64,000 nt of DNA, from the NCBI GenBank assembly GCA_009760855.2, contig WPIO01000121.1:1099501-1163500 (forward strand), written 5' to 3'. This document shows, one piece after another, positions 46,067 to 59,975 of this stretch (its first letter is position 1; each line of letters starts with the position of its first letter). The DNA is from Cristatella mucedo. Lineage: Eukaryota; Bryozoa; Phylactolaemata; Cristatellidae. A model generated the notes under the pieces. That model was not told where the DNA came from. It did not search any database and worked only from the letters and a program-made list of their open reading frames with translations. The translations under genes were made by a program, and so were the position numbers.

Positions 46067-46562
46067 TCAAATTTTAACTTGGCCACTTTGAATAAAAGAC
46101 TTGGAATCGGAGAATGTTTTTTTGAAACTGTCGCGAAAAGCAGGCTTGCCGCGAGCCGCGTGATGTTTATTTAGAACCGTGTAAACCGATTTATGAATGA
46201 CTTCCGGCTCCGTCCGGCAAACAAAGCGAGAGCCCGGACGCCGTATTGCATCTGCAAAGCTGACATTGCTGTCGGTGAGCTTGCGCGTCTGTAGTTGGGG
46301 ACGTTGAAAGATCATTGATAAGAGTTCTGGCATCGTCAGCGGTACTGGTACTGGGTTGCTGCTGTAGTACAAGTGCAGCGCCGCTCCCGTTATCTTGATT
46401 AGCCAGCAGCAACTGTCCTTGCGTGTCCTTCGTTTTTGCAGGGACCTTTTTTGCGACCTTTCGACTTTGTGCTGAGAGCTGAGAGTCCCCCGAGTGTCGC
46501 CGGCTACGGCTCCTTATCGTCCGTTGCGAGGGATGAGGGGGAGGGGCCCTGACTGACGTCAC
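46067..46562 (-). CDS. hypothetical ORF pair, possibly LINE ORF1 remnant
   Basis: Two overlapping minus-strand frames: 46562-46191 (Gln/Ser/Thr-rich, with 'QCQLCRC') and 46372-46067 ('VSFADAIRRPGSRFVCRTEP', 'VYTVLNKHHAARGKPAF'). The second looks more protein-like. No start context, splice sites or domain was recognised. The surroundings are all retroelement, so a gag-like or ORF1 remnant is possible. Confidence 0.25.
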
Positions 46563-47019
46563 TGACCCTCTTCTTTCGATGCACTTGTGAGGGAAATTTG
46601 AAAATCGGCTACAATTTAATTATATACATAAACTGGGTAGCAATGCTGGCAAGTAAATGTTGAGCGCGCGCATAAGCATAAAGGACGCTTAATTGCCGCG
46701 AAGCGAAGGGTTGCGAATGAGCAGGTGAATTTTCGCTTCATTTTAAATGCTGCCGAGTCACGAGATGTGCTTTCAGTCATTAGCTAGCTCCAAGCTTGCG
46801 GTGCATGTGAATCGTAGGTGCATTATTATATGTGTCACTTCTTATCTGGTCTAAGAATGCCTTGGGTGCATGCACGGCTTTTGTGAATGAATCTGAAGGA
46901 AGGTCTGCAAAAGGTTGTTGTGTAAGTCGCAGGTATAATTATAATTTACCTATAATTATATTTATTTATGATTTGCATATACATATACATAAACATATAA
47001 TTGATTTATTATCATTATA

Positions 47020-47460
47020 GTAATGCATTTGTTATAGCGCCCTCAGAGAACTCAATCTCTTTCTAGACACTTCACGTGTGCTGTGATTGAAGCATGGAGA
47101 ATGGTTAGTGGCAGCCCTATGACTACGAGCATAAAATGGTTAGAGGTGGTGTGCACAGGGTCAGCATCCAAATATGGGAAGTGGCAGCATGCACAATGTT
47201 GGTGTGCACAGGGTCAGCATCCAAATATGGGAAGTGGCAGCATGCACAATGTTGGCACGCATAGACAAAAAAAGGAAGAAGCACATGGACCCATTAAATG
47301 CTGTGATAAATAGATGCCTTTTAGACTTTTTTTTTAATGTGGCCAAGTCAGGGAAGTCGAGAAGATGCGCAGCGAACGAGACAAGGAACGGCGACGAACA
47401 AAGTAAACCGAGGACAAATTGAACGACTGACAACCTCGTGCTCATGACAGTGCTCAAGCG
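47020..47460 (-). mobile_element. L2-like LINE 3' end, antisense
   Basis: The antisense tail at 47025-47080 is followed by the usual noncoding region. A 53-bp part ('gtgtgcacagggtcagcatc' ...) is repeated exactly twice at about 47147-47252. The truncated coding end is near 47320-47345. Confidence 0.85.
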
Positions 47461-47739
47461 CGGCGCCGTGAGGCGAGCAGGCCGAGGACCGAGGACACTC
47501 GGTCTGACGTCGATCTGACATCGATCTTAAATCAATCATCCAGAACAGCGGCTCTCAACCTGTGGGTCGCTCGAGCCCCAGAGGAGCTCGAGTGACCCAC
47601 AGTTCGCAGGGATCTGAGGATTGAGAAAGGATCGGAAAACGCGCGCATTTCCACATTTTGCACGCAATTATTTGCTTACGGTTGCGGGTCGCCACAACAT
47701 TAGGAACTGTATTAAAGGGTCGCGGCACTAGGAAGGTTG

Positions 47740-47850
47740 AGAAGCACGACGAATCCCGAATCCACGACGATCCAAAGTCGCTGATCCCGAATCCACGACG
47801 ATCCAGAATCGCTGATCCCGAATCCACGACGATCAAGTCCACGACGATCC
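47740..47850 (+). repeat. tandem repeat 'cgaatccacgacgatcca'
   Basis: Three diverged copies of a unit of about 31-33 bp containing 'cgaatccacgacgatc'. Confidence 0.85.
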
Positions 47851-47901
47851 GACATCAATTCGCTTGGCTGAAAGAGAAACGCTTTCGGGCAGCTTCTAAC
47901 A

Positions 47902-48007
47902 GTGCGAGTCACCCGAGCGCCAGGCCGTAGTAGAATCAGGCTGCATCCGGTGACATCCGGCTGCATCTGGCCTCCTCCGGCTGCATCTGGCTGCATCCGG
48001 TGGCATG
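47902..48007 (+). repeat. CATCCGG minisatellite, left copy
   Basis: 'cgccaggccgtagtagaatc' followed by units of 'ggctgcatctgg', 'ggtgacatccgg' and 'ggcctcctccgg'. The same text recurs at 49903-50145, so the left arm of the large inverted repeat is bracketed by direct copies of this minisatellite. Confidence 0.85.
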
Positions 48008-48022
48008 AGTTTTCCATTTTGA

Positions 48023-49890
<1,868 letters not shown>

Positions 49891-51232
49891 GCTTCTACCA
49901 GTATGAGTCACCCGGCCGCCAGGCCGTAGTAGAATCCGGCTGCATCTGGTGACATCAGGTGACATCAGGTGACATCCGGCTGCATCTGGCCTCCCCCGGC
50001 TGCATCTGGCTGCATCTGTCGGCATCCGGTGACATCTGGCTGCATCTGGCTGCATCCGTCGGCATCCGGTGACATCCGGCTGCATCTGGCTGCATCCGGT
50101 GGCATCCAACTGCATCCGGTGGCACCTGGCTACATTTGGCTGCCCAACTTAGCTAGGTCAGTGAGTGGAAAGACCTAAATGAACTACCAGTACCCTTCAC
50201 CTTCCTGAGAGCTATTATTGAATCGCGGCGAGTTTCGCTGGCAAAGTAAAGCCCCTTCACCTCACCTCCCCTCCCCTCTCAGCTTGCTTCCGGCAGTTGA
50301 CCTGCTGCACCTTGCGCTGCTAATGGCGCTTCGCCACTTCCGGCTCCTTCGTCACATCCGGCTCCTTCGTCCCGCTCCTCAACCTCCCTCCGGCCTCCAT
50401 CTGCATCCCCTCTACCGCATGCACCTTGTCCCATCACAGTTACTGGTTAATTTTATGCTAAATAATTGTTCAGATATTATTATTATTATTATTATTATTA
50501 AAGCATATGTAAAGAAGCCTATAAATAGATTAAGTTCTTTGATGGCGTACAAACGTGTTATTATTACCACTATTATTCTTATTATCTTGTGCACGCAAAA
50601 TAAAGCAGATTTAAGCAATGCTCTCCATCGTCGGGCTTAGTTCACTCCAGAGCTCCCTACAAAAAAAAAGGTCTTCATCCATTGACGCACGCTCGTGTGC
50701 TCCGGCACACGTGCGTACACGCGGCTCGCACTGCATCGGGAGGCACGGCAGACAATCGTGCGAGTCAGGGGTTACAGTTCAGGGTTTACATTACAGGTTC
50801 AGTCGGGGTTACATCCAGTTAGATAGTTAGATAGTTAATAGTTAGAAGTTAAATAGCCTCGGGAATAGAACTTATCGCAGCTACGCCGCTTGGCATGCTG
50901 GTGACTCATTCGGGGACTCTCCTCCCAATCGCATAGAGATTCAAAAGAAGGTGAGACCAGTGAGTTCGGCTATCTACGGTATCGCCGACATTCTTTTTGA
51001 GCTGAGTAAGCTCAAAAATTAAAATCTGCCCACACTCAGCTGCACAACGCGGAAAACATGTTGACCTGCTTGTATAAGGCTACCATAGTCAAGCTGGTCT
51101 ATTCATGGCGACGTCCCGTGCATGGCTTGATGTTATGGCTTTGGCCCGAGAGCGGTGACCCTGAATTGCCTGCTTGCGGGCGAGCCACTGAATAGTACCC
51201 TTTGATAATTTTGGAGCGACTAACCTTTGATG
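49891..51232. other. spacer of the large inverted repeat
   Basis: Holds the second CATCCGG minisatellite (49903-50145), a CT-rich stretch (50255-50410), an (ATT)n with a diverged LINE-type tail ('gcatatgtaaagaagcctat', 50476-50545), a poly-A run near 50660, short 'gttagatagtta' repeats (50815-50850), and unassigned sequence from 50850. No transposase or other gene is seen. Confidence 0.6.
49903..50145 (+). repeat. CATCCGG minisatellite, right copy
   Basis: About 20 irregular units of the type 'ggctgcatctggtgacatc'. It begins with the same 'cgccaggccgtagtagaatc' leader as the copy at 47902 and is expanded compared with it. Confidence 0.88.
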
Positions 51233-52054
51233 TCCGTTTATATCTTGGCTCTTTGATGCTTATTTATGGCTGGGTCCTCTGATAAGGATAATTTGCAGGG
51301 CGGAGTGGAGAGGCCGGAGTGAGCTAAGGCAGTTGGCTGCAGCATGCCGGCCCGAAAGTGTACGCATTCGGAATAAACCTCTCGGAGGCCTTCGCGGGCG
51401 TGCCGATTTGGGCCTGAGAATTTCGCCGGCTGCGTGTGTCCGGCCTCGTTTTTCATCGGTGCCGTATTTGTATTATATCGCGCACTCACTTCTGTAATTC
51501 ACTACTTTCAGGTCTTCAGAGGGAGTAACGAGAGCGGGGGGGGGGGGGAATAGGGAATAACCAAGAGCGGGGGGGGGGGGTAACGAGAGCGGGTGAGTAG
51601 AACACTTGAGCGGGCACTTGAGGACAACGGCTAGCGAGCCCCCAGCAGCCCCCAGCTGCAGAGTAGTCGATGGCTTTGAAAGCCCTCGACGCCCAGCACG
51701 CCGCCCAAACACGCTCGGGGCGAGTGCGTTCTTAGTGATGCACCCCCATAGAAGTTAAAATCGGGCCATTCATGAAGCCTGAAAACTACTAGGTACGGAG
51801 CTGCGGCCGTACAATGCCGCCACGTTTCCTATCGCTAGCTCTCGTCCCGCGAAAGCGGCCGGGCGGACCTGAGCGCCATTCGCCGAAGCAGAAGTGGCGA
51901 ACGTTCGTTTGTCGCTGCAGCAATCGCGTCATCTCATCTCAACCTGGATTGGTACCGCCGCGACCGTCGATTGCTGCTACTGCTGCCGTTCCGTACGCAG
52001 CTACACCTCACTCACTCACTCGCTCTCTCTCTCTCTCTCTCTCCTCTCTCCCTC

Positions 52055-52120
<66 letters not shown>

Positions 52121-53042
52121 CACTGGCTTATTGAGTCGCTGATAGCGAGGGATGAGCTGTTCGCCTAACCTAACAGCTGTTTGCTTAGCTTTATGGTAGG
52201 CTCAACTTGAGCTAGGCGCGCTAGCGCCGGTCGGGCCTGCCCCCGGTGAGCCACCGCTTCCGGTAGGAGCGCCAGGAGTCGTCGTTGGCCAGATCCCTGA
52301 CGAACGTGTGTGAAAGTCCTACATTGATAGCGAGTGCGGCCATCCCTGCCGTCTATCTGACGGACGTCACCGTCAGTATGATGTAACATCAATAAGGGAA
52401 CGTAGCCCTTACCGTTCGGTTCGCACGGCAGAGAGCCCGCAGATGCACACCGCCAACAGTTTATTATCCGACGCACGGCTCCCTTCGCCCCCTTCTCACA
52501 CACGAGTCTCCTCTCGAATCGACTCTCCTCCGCTCGACTCCGGCTGTGCATTGGCCGATCCCGATGGTGAATCCACAATCTGTTCACCAGCGGGTCATCG
52601 GCCTGTGTCAACGCCTTGTTAGAAGCGTGCCACAGCTGTGCACAGGCCCCTCTCGATGATGCTCCCAACAGCTGTTTAGGAAAGGAGCGGTACCAGCCCG
52701 CATGCAATCGAACTACAGCTCATCCTCTCTCTCTATCTCTCCCTCCCTCACTCTCTCTATCTCTCTCTCTCTCTCTCTTTCTTTCTCTCTCTCTCTTTCT
52801 CTCTCTCTCGCCCGCTCTCTCGCACTGGCGCAGCGAGAGCTTCGCTTCTCGCGAGCAGAACACGTTCTGCAGTCGGCTGCACAATTGTATTGTGTCGTAA
52901 TAAGAATGCCTTTTTGAAGCGCGTTCTAACCGAACCTAACTCTCGGCGCTTTACATATGCTGGGAAGCTTGGCCGACACCTGGCTCTGGTGATCGCGTGC
53001 ACGATTGCAGCGAGAAACAGACCAAAATGGAAATGGAAAAAT
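51233..53042 (-). repeat. right arm of large inverted repeat
   Basis: The reverse complement of 48023-49890. The pyrimidine tracts are shorter or broken differently ((CT)n at 52022-52114 and 52723-52810, poly-G at 51537-51548 and 51571-51580). Beyond 53042 the two flanks no longer match. Confidence 0.95.
52165..52707 (-). CDS. hypothetical 180-aa ORF, right arm
   Basis: Same length and frame as the left-arm ORF. I see three amino-acid changes (E to K, G to D and Q to R), all from transitions. No stop or frameshift has appeared in either copy. Confidence 0.35.
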   Translation of the reverse strand: MHAGWYRSFPKQLLGASSRGACAQLWHASNKALTQADDPLVNRLWIHHRDRPMHSRSRAEESRFERRLVCEKGAKGAVRRIINCWRCASAGSLPCEPNGKGYVPLLMLHHTDGDVRQIDGRDGRTRYQCRTFTHVRQGSGQRRLLALLPEAVAHRGQARPALARLAQVEPTIKLSKQLLG

Positions 53043-53103
53043 CATGCTACGAAGGATGAAGGCGAATGTTTTGAGCAGAGGATGTGCTTTTAGTTGCTTT
53101 TTA

Positions 53104-53262
53104 AATTGAGTCAAGTTCTATCTGACTGTTTGTTTTTAACTTGAGTCAAGTTCTATCTGACTGTTTGTTTATAAATTGAGTCAAGTCCTATCTGACTGTT
53201 TGTTTTTAAATTGAGTCAAGTCATATCTGACTCGTTGAGTTGTCATTGAGTCAAGTCATATC
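53104..53262 (+). repeat. 35-bp minisatellite
   Basis: About four and a half units of 'ttgagtcaagttctatctga' plus 'ctgtttgtttttaa', with the last copies more diverged. It sits just outside the right arm of the inverted repeat. Confidence 0.9.
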
Positions 53263-53689
53263 GAATATGCCGCGGTGACGACTGCCAAGAGTGACGGTTC
53301 GTTGCGCGGCGAAGCTCGCGAGAAGAGCACGCTACTGCTCGCCTGCAGCGTTTCCGGAGCTACCTTACTTTTACCTTTGATACGGGGTCACGAGTTCGTG
53401 GCATGAACCGGACCGAGATATTAAGCAGATATATGCAAAGATACGCGATAGCAGAGACGCGGAGCAGATATAGGGGATATTGTACTGACCTTTCCTAGTC
53501 GCAAGTTCGCGATGTCGCAGCTGCACGTCCCCCCGGCTCAGTGTTATCTCCCCACCTCCTAGCAAACGCTCGCCGAGACAAACGCACGGACCTCCGCGCC
53601 TCAAACCCCGCGAGCTCCTACGAAGGAAGTAGCTAGCAGCGCCCCAGCCCAAGTCCACAAAGTAAATAATAATAATAATAATAATAATA

Positions 53690-54500
53690 ATGCACTTGAT
53701 AAAGCGCCCTCAGAGAACTCAATCTCTTTCTAGGCGCTTTACATTTGCTGCAAAGGGAAATGCAATTGAATGGTGAGTAAAATCATGCTTGAAAAACAAA
53801 CAAAATGAATAACATGGTTAGGGGTGACATGCACAGGGTCAGCATGCAAATGTGGTTAGTGGCAGTATGCACAGTGTCAGCACGCATAAGCACATCAAGG
53901 ACGAAGCGCAGGGACCCACTAAATACTGTCCGAAATAGGTGTGTTTTCAAGTTCTTTTTAAATGTGGTCAAGTCAGGGGATGTTCTGACGGAAGTCGGGA
54001 GGGAGTTCCAGGCTTTGGGAGAATACGAACTAAATGCATGGTCTCCAAAGGATTTGAGGTTTGTACGAGGTATTTCTAGACTGTTGGATTCCGAAAAGCG
54101 GGCGGTACGATGCTTGGCCTGATAGGGGAGTATATATATATATATATATATATGAGAGATAAGCCAGAGCCAAAGAATGAAGTGACCTAAAAGTGAGCGA
54201 CAAAACCTTGAAGTCAATCCGTTGCTTGACTGGTAGCCAGTGCAGGTCGGCGAGAAGTGGAGTAATGTGGCAACTGCGACGCTCACGACAGACAAGCCTA
54301 GCTGCAGAGTTTTGCACCAGCTACAATCACCTGATCGCACATGCTGGTAGGCCAGTATGCAGTGAGTTGCAGAAGTCGAGACGGGATGTCACGAATGCAT
54401 GGACCAACTTAGACGTGGTATCCTTATCTAAACAAGCCCGAATTTTAGCAATGTTATGAAGCTGATACTCAAATAAGCGATCAAGGCTTATATAAGTACT
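53690..54500 (-). mobile_element. L2-clade LINE, 3' half, antisense
   Basis: From the 5' side on the minus strand: 'SRLDFCNSLHTGLPACAI', 'LVQNSAARLVCRERRS', 'DLHWLPVKQRIDFKVLSLTF', 'YSPKAWNSLPTSVRTSPDLT' and 'TFKKNLKTHLFRTVFS', then the 3' noncoding part and tail at 53690-53750. (TA)n at 54131-54153 interrupts the reading frame. It is among the least broken LINE copies here. Confidence 0.93.
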
Positions 54501-55190
54501 TATGTGCTTATGCGTGCTGACACTGTGCATGCTGCCACTAACCACACTTGCTTGTTGACCCTGTGCATATCACCCCTAACCATGTTATTCATGTTGCTTT
54601 TAAAGCATGATATCATTCACCATTCAATCGCGTTTCCCTTTGCAGCAAATGTAAAGCGCCTAGAAAGAGATTAAGTTCTCTGAGGGTGCTTTGGCAAGTG
54701 TATTATAATTATTACATTGCCCCACCATAAACCTAAACTATAAACCTGACTGCAATAATAAAAATAGTAAATTTGATATAGCGCCCTCAGAGAACTCAAC
54801 CTCTTTCTAGGCACTTTACATTTGCTGCAAAGGAAGCACGATCGAATTGCTAGTGTTAGCATGCTCAATGACTAACTGCTTATCTGCAAAGGCATGTAAC
54901 CCTAAATCGGCCAAAGCACTGCTAAGCCATAAACCTTAGACAATAATAATAATAATTTTGTATAGGGCCCTCAGCGAACGTAGTCTCTTTCTAGGCACTT
55001 TGCATATGCTGCAAAAGAAACGTGATCGAATGGTTAGTGGTATCGTGCACAATGTCAACAAGCATAACATTGTTAGAGATTACTTGCGAAGTGTCAACAT
55101 GTACAATACATGGTTAGTGGTGACACGCACAGTGCCAGATCGTATAAGCACACAAAGGATGAATCGCAGGGACCCACTAAATCCCTATCA
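54500..55190. mobile_element. cluster of L2-like LINE 3' tails
   Basis: A plus-strand tail (about 54505-54712, ending in ATT-like sequence), then antisense tails at 54765-54850 and 54950-55190, with 'cctcagagaactcaacctct' type text. No coding sequence remains. Confidence 0.85.
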
Positions 55191-55335
55191 ATAAAAGCGA
55201 GAAAGTCCGTCCGTCCGTCACGCAGCCAGATGGCGACCGGTACTTCCGGGAGTGACGTGCAATAGACGCGTAAATTTGTATACGAATATTGCATAGACTC
55301 AGCGAAGCTAGTCCACAGGCAGTGAGCTCCAGTGA
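55190..55335. repeat. second copy of unclassified dispersed repeat
   Basis: Starts 'atcaataaaagcgagaaagt', has 'gtccgtccgtccgtcac' and 'ggtacttccgggagtgacgt', and ends 'tagtccacaggcagtgagct' like 34060-34215. No terminal repeats are recognised. Confidence 0.6.
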
Positions 55336-55559
55336 GGTAATCAATGGGTGCGTCGCCTACCTGTAAAGCCCGAAATCTAAACCTCAAAATTATAAACCGA
55401 AACATAAGCATGCCAAAGCTTCTATCGGTGGTCAAATCTAAATCCAATTGCCACGCCCCGCCGAGCAGTCGCTTATCTAAAAAATACTTCCCACCCGGCG
55501 ATAAAGGCTTTGGCTGGCTTTCAATTGCGAAGAACAAGGACGTACCAAGTCTCTTACAA

Positions 55560-57690
55560 AGACTTCGAACGACGCGTATCAGAATTCTAGTTAACCAGTA
55601 CGACCAAAGGTGTCGACAATTTCATTTGTCGAGCTCATTTAACCGGCAGGACATTTCGCATTTCCGATTCGACCGCTTTTGCAAAGCCCCACCAGCTTCA
55701 TTTCTAGAAGAAGTTGAGGTCACACACATAGTTAGAAATGTGGCCTTCATTGGCAGACCAACTTAGCCCAGCCACAGCCGAGATTATTAATGCTTCTTTG
55801 GAAAGAGGGGTCGTCCCTAAGTCCTTCAAATCGGCAATCGTTACACCCATACTTGAAAAGCCTGGATTAGATAGATGCAGAGGTCCTTGCAGACTGTCGC
55901 GCAGTTTTTTTCCTTCTTCCTTTTTTGTCAAAGATTCTTGAAAAAAGTGTCGCCCAGCAGCTGGTTGCACATATTGAAAAGAACGAATATTTTCAATCGG
56001 GGTTCAAGAGGCAGCACCTCACTGAAACCGCTCTCCTCTCTGAAACCGCTCTCCTCACTGAAACGCTCACCTCACTGAAACCGCTCTCCTCCGTGTTAAC
56101 AATGACATTCTACGTGGCAACGACAACGGGAATGTCACTGCCCTAGCTCTGCTAGCTCTGTCTGCTGCCTTCGACACCATTGATCACGATGTTCTACTTG
56201 AACGATTGAGAACAACGATCGGTCCGGCAGACGAGGCACTGGCGTGGTTTACGTCGTGCTTGTCCGATCGTGTTCAATCCGTGTCGTATGGGGGTCGGGT
56301 CTCACACACGAGACGGGTCGTCTGTAGAGTCCCTCAATGGGTCCGTCCTCGATCCTTTGCTGTTCTCCATTTACACTCAACCTCTGGGAAAAGTGATTAA
56401 GGCCCATGGAATAGGATATCACTTTTATGCTGCCGATACTCAGCTGTATTTTCCGTTCAAACCGTCGAAATCTGCTGCAGCAAGTGATAAATTGAATGCT
56501 TGCCTTGCCGACATTCGATCCTGGATGTCAGAAAACTTCTTGAAAGTAAATGACAATAAAACCAAACTGCTGCTCATAGGACACCCTAAGCGTGCGGCTG
56601 GATTAAAAGACTATATTCTTCTAATAGGTGATGCTGTTGTGCGACCATAACGACGCGCTCGAAATTTAGGCGTCGTTTTCGACAGCTGCCTCAATTTTAA
56701 AAGCTTCATTCAGAAGACTGCTTCTACAGCTAGCCATCGCGTCCGATCCCTATTCAAGATTAGGAGCTGTCTTCCACGGTGGCTTTCAAAAAACTTGACT
56801 AGCTCCTTAGTTCTGTCTCAGCTTGATTGTTATAATTCACTTTTGGCTGGGCTGTCAGAGAAAAGCAACTATGCCGCCGCAGCTGACTATGAATATGGCT
56901 GCAAGGCTAGTTTTCAAGTCCCAGAAGTTTGAGCACGCGTCTCCTTTGCTAAAAGAGCTAGTGGTCACACGCTTATTTGACTCGGTGAAGAGGAGCTGAA
57001 AGTGTTCATCCGTATCTACGAGCATAACGATGCAACATTCAGTTCGAGTTCGAAGCTCTTTTTATGCTCTTTTTATTTATTTATTTTTTTATGCTCTTGT
57101 TATGCTCTATTTATGCTCTTTTTATTCTGGCATGTTCGAAGCATCTAGGTGCAGTGCCCAATGCCTCATTCACGTGAGGATACAGCTAGGATGGCTGCCG
57201 GTCGATCAACGGGTACAGAGCAAAGTTCTTACGACGACCCACAAGGCCCCTCACGGCTTGGCTCCTGCGTACCTAACTGAACTGCTGCACCAGTTTCAGC
57301 CTCCTCGTGCCCTCAGGTCCTGTGTGGACAATAAATTATCTGCTCCATTCTTCCGCTAAAAGAACCTTGACGACAGAAGCTTTAGCTCTGCAGGTCCTAG
57401 ACTGTGGAACTCGCTTTCACGATTCTTATGAAACGACAATTACTCTTCTGCTGCCGACTATGGCTCATCTTTTCTTAGCAGTCCTGAGCTGCTATTTCCA
57501 TGCTACTCACTACCTCAGCTGCTCTCCTCACTCTGCTATGCTTCCCACTTTCTCTTTGTTACGCGAGACGAAGTCTGTTGACTACCGAATGCGTACCGAA
57601 AGCCGCTTAGGCTGTGAGTGCCCTATACAAAACTCTCCAGCGTAACGCCCACATGGTCTTTGTGGCTTTGTGGAGTCACAGACGGAGATA
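55560..57690 (+). mobile_element. L2-clade non-LTR retrotransposon, longest copy
   Basis: A broken reverse transcriptase in several frames, in the expected order: 'NASLERGVVPKSFKSAIVTP' (55.78 kb), 'MSKILEKSVAQQLVAHIEKN' and 'YFQSGFKRQHLTETALL' (55.93 kb), 'LSAAFDTIDHDVLLERL' (56.16 kb), FYAADTQLYFPF (56.42 kb), TKLLLIGHPKRAAGLKD (56.56 kb), 'LGWLPVDQRVQSKVLTTTHK' (57.2 kb), and the C-terminus 'LLRETKSVDYRM' (57.56 kb). The catalytic YADD is changed to YAAD, and stops and shifts are many, so it is dead. The endonuclease part is missing or unrecognisable. The 3' end 'gacggagatacactacatta' matches 38.39 and 63.29 kb. Confidence 0.93.
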
Positions 57691-57714
57691 CACTACATTA
57701 GCCGGGAGCTCACC

Positions 57715-57830
57715 ATTCAACTACATTACTCACCTTTCAATCGCGCTTCCCTTTGCAGCAAATGTAAAGCATCTAGAAAGAGATTGAGTTCTCTGAGAGC
57801 GCTTTATCAAGTGCATTATTATTATTATCA
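57715..57830 (+). repeat. LINE-type 3' tail
   Basis: 'gcaaatgtaaagcatctaga', 'gagttctctgagagcgcttt' and (ATT)n, placed directly after the LINE end. The LINE's own end text 'tacactacattagccgg' occurs on both sides (57690 and 57836), which looks like a target-site duplication of this insertion. Confidence 0.8.
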
Positions 57831-57949
57831 TTATACACTACATTAGCCGGGGACCCTACGCAGCCTCCTCGACGAACGAATTCCCCGGTCTCCCACTGAC
57901 TGGGTTGGGGAGCGGGGACCCCCTCCTGGTCGACGATCACGTGGGTCAC

Positions 57950-58860
57950 CCGCGCCTCATTGGCGCGCGCGCCAGCTTCCGGCGGTTCCCTCTGACCGCC
58001 GACGTCTGCGTGTGTGCGCGCGCTCCATTGCGGCTCGCCGAGCGAAGCGTTATCTCGAGGTACGGAGGCTGGCGCGCGCGGCTGCTATTCGTCGCCTCGC
58101 GAAAGCAACTGCTTCCTTTTCGCCCGCCCTCCCCTCCCTCGAGGCGCACGGAAGGCCTCGCGGGCGCGCGCGCGCGAGCCGGAGCGACCGACTCGTTGCC
58201 GTCGTCCCGTCGGCCCCGTGCCGCCGCCGCACGTGGCGCGCGCGTTCCGAGCCTCCGGTGCTGGAGCCGCGTGCGTTCGGCGAGCTCGATGCCTTCTCGT
58301 TCGGCTGGTGATAGACTGGCTGTGCGCGCCTCTGCGCGCGGGGCGCACAGCCAGTCGGTCGGGCTTGTTAGCCCGCTTTTCCGTCGGACTGGTCAGCCAC
58401 CGCCGTCTAGCTTCCGTCAAGCCAAGCATTCCATCTGCTCTGCACCGTGCTGCCGGCACGTGTGCTGTCCGGCGGCCCCGGGTGCTGTCCTTTTGCCCGC
58501 CCGCCGCAGCCGCCATGGTTTTAACCGCTGGCGACATGCCGCTACGCTGGCTAAACGAGCTGGCAGGCGGCACGGCACGCGAATGTGGTGTGCACCATCC
58601 GCACGGCCATCTGGCGGGGCGGCGCCAGCCGCAGCTGCTAGCCTGGCTTTGGCCGTGCTGTGGCAGCGGTGCTCTTTGTCGGGGCGGCGGCGGTGGACCG
58701 CGTTTCGCAGTAGGGGTCTCACTGCCGCGTTCGCGAGAGGATTACCGCTTATCCAACCATCCTAGCTGGCCATTTCCGGCTTCACTGACTCACACCGTCA
58801 AGTCGGGCGTCGGCAAGGGATGCCGCACGCACGGTCAGGCGGCAAGCTAGTCGCGAAGCA
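57950..58860 (+). promoter_or_regulatory. CpG-rich segment, possible promoter and first exon
   Basis: A 900-base stretch dense in CpG and free of repeats. An ATG at 58515 in good context (gccgccatgg) opens a frame starting MVLTAGDMPLRWLNELAGG, open to 58850. It may start the unrecognised gene whose exon-like parts lie further right. A near-palindrome (ctggctgtgcgcgcc...ggcgcacagccag) lies at 58316-58354. No product can be named. Confidence 0.35.
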
Positions 58861-59279
58861 GCGGTTACTCGCCGCCTGCTGCTGCTGCTGACCGGCTGCA
58901 GCCGCCGGTCAGTTGAGTCCTCCAGGCAGGCCCTCTAATCGAGTGTCTAATCAGCCTTGATATATTGAACCACTCAATGCGGTGGTCATACCGCCTGCTT
59001 TCGACGAGGTTATGCAGCTGTAACAGCCCTGTAGCTGCCTCCCTCCCACCCCACCCCCGACTTCAAAACCTGGATCGGCTGGCTGGCTGACTTTGGAGGA
59101 TCCAGCCGCCGGGTTAAACAGGCTGTGACCGCTTTGTTCGACCGAGTCACGTGCCCGGTGGTCCGTGCCGACAGCTAGTATATTCAGCTCACGAGTTCGC
59201 AGCAGCTGCTGCTGCTGTTCGTGCAAGCCAGCGCCCCAACTTGCGAACCAACTTGCCCCACGTGTGTTGCAATGGGTAG
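58861..59279. other. unassigned sequence
   Basis: Contains short CTG/CAG runs and the small inverted pair gaccggctgc...gccgccggtc near 58889-58912. No gene is supported. Confidence 0.4.
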
Positions 59280-59351
59280 AGATCATCTTTGAAGACATGC
59301 AGTATGGGGGGCGTGTTCGGGCCGTCAGGCCTTCGCTCGAACGGCGGTTGG
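59280..59351 (+). CDS. candidate exon of unrecognised gene
   Basis: After a possible acceptor (aatgggtag), the frame reads IIFEDMQYGGRVRAVRPSLE and then RRL. It ends at a strong phase 1 donor (ttgg|gtaagg). The residues look like a conserved protein segment, but I do not recognise the family and the exact 5' border is unsure. Confidence 0.35.
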
Positions 59352-59694
59352 GTAAGGTTTGGTGGAGGGCAGGGGCGGCACCGGAAGTGGTGGTCTGGTG
59401 CTGCCATTCGTGCTCGAGCCTGCCCAAGGGGCTGGACGCATTGTCATGGCGACCATTCTCTTTTATCCTGCACTGCTGATAGGTTTGCGAGGGGAGGCTG
59501 CATAGTTGCTCCGACCTTTCCGGTAGTCCGACCTGCCACGGCTGCTGCTGCTGCAGGAGGCACTTATTCGCGAGGTTACTTTGAACAACTGAGCTTAGTT
59601 GAGGCTGCCACCGCCTCGCATGGGAGCTCGGCCAGACGGATTGACAGCCGAGTCTGGCACCATCTGCTCGCGAGTGGCCTTTAAAAAGTCGTAG

Positions 59695-59975
59695 CTGATT
59701 TAACAGCCTCTTTTCTATATGGCGGCAGAAGAGCCTTATCGACTATCACCACAGCTTGCAGTTGTTATTAAAGGGTTATTATTAAGGGTTAATATTAAAG
59801 GCTTATTATTATGGGCGGCCTGATGTTAATAAAGGATACCCAACTGTAGGATTCGAACCTACGACCTCGAGGTCGTGAACTGAAGGGCAAGCACCTTAGA
59901 CCTGACCATGACCTTCTGGGCCATCGAAGTGGTTAAGGTGCTTGCCGAGGTCGTGGGCTCGAGCCCCGTGACATA
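59695..59975 (-). mobile_element. tRNA-derived SINE, two heads facing each other
   Basis: A minus-strand SINE (59925 downward) with B-box-like 'ggttcgaatcct' at about 59848-59859 and body text at 59705-59760. Directly beside it is a plus-strand head with 'aagtggttaaggtgcttgcc' (A-box like) and 'gggctcgagcccc' (B-box like, 59955-59967). The two heads share about 40 bases as an inverted repeat. Short 'attattaagggtta' repeats interrupt the body at 59765-59815. Confidence 0.72.

Noticed and set aside
58014-58850. 278-codon ORF taken as a whole gene
   Set aside because: The first half is Arg/Ala/Pro-rich in all frames, as expected in CpG-rich DNA. Only the part from the ATG at 58515 is mentioned, as a possibility.
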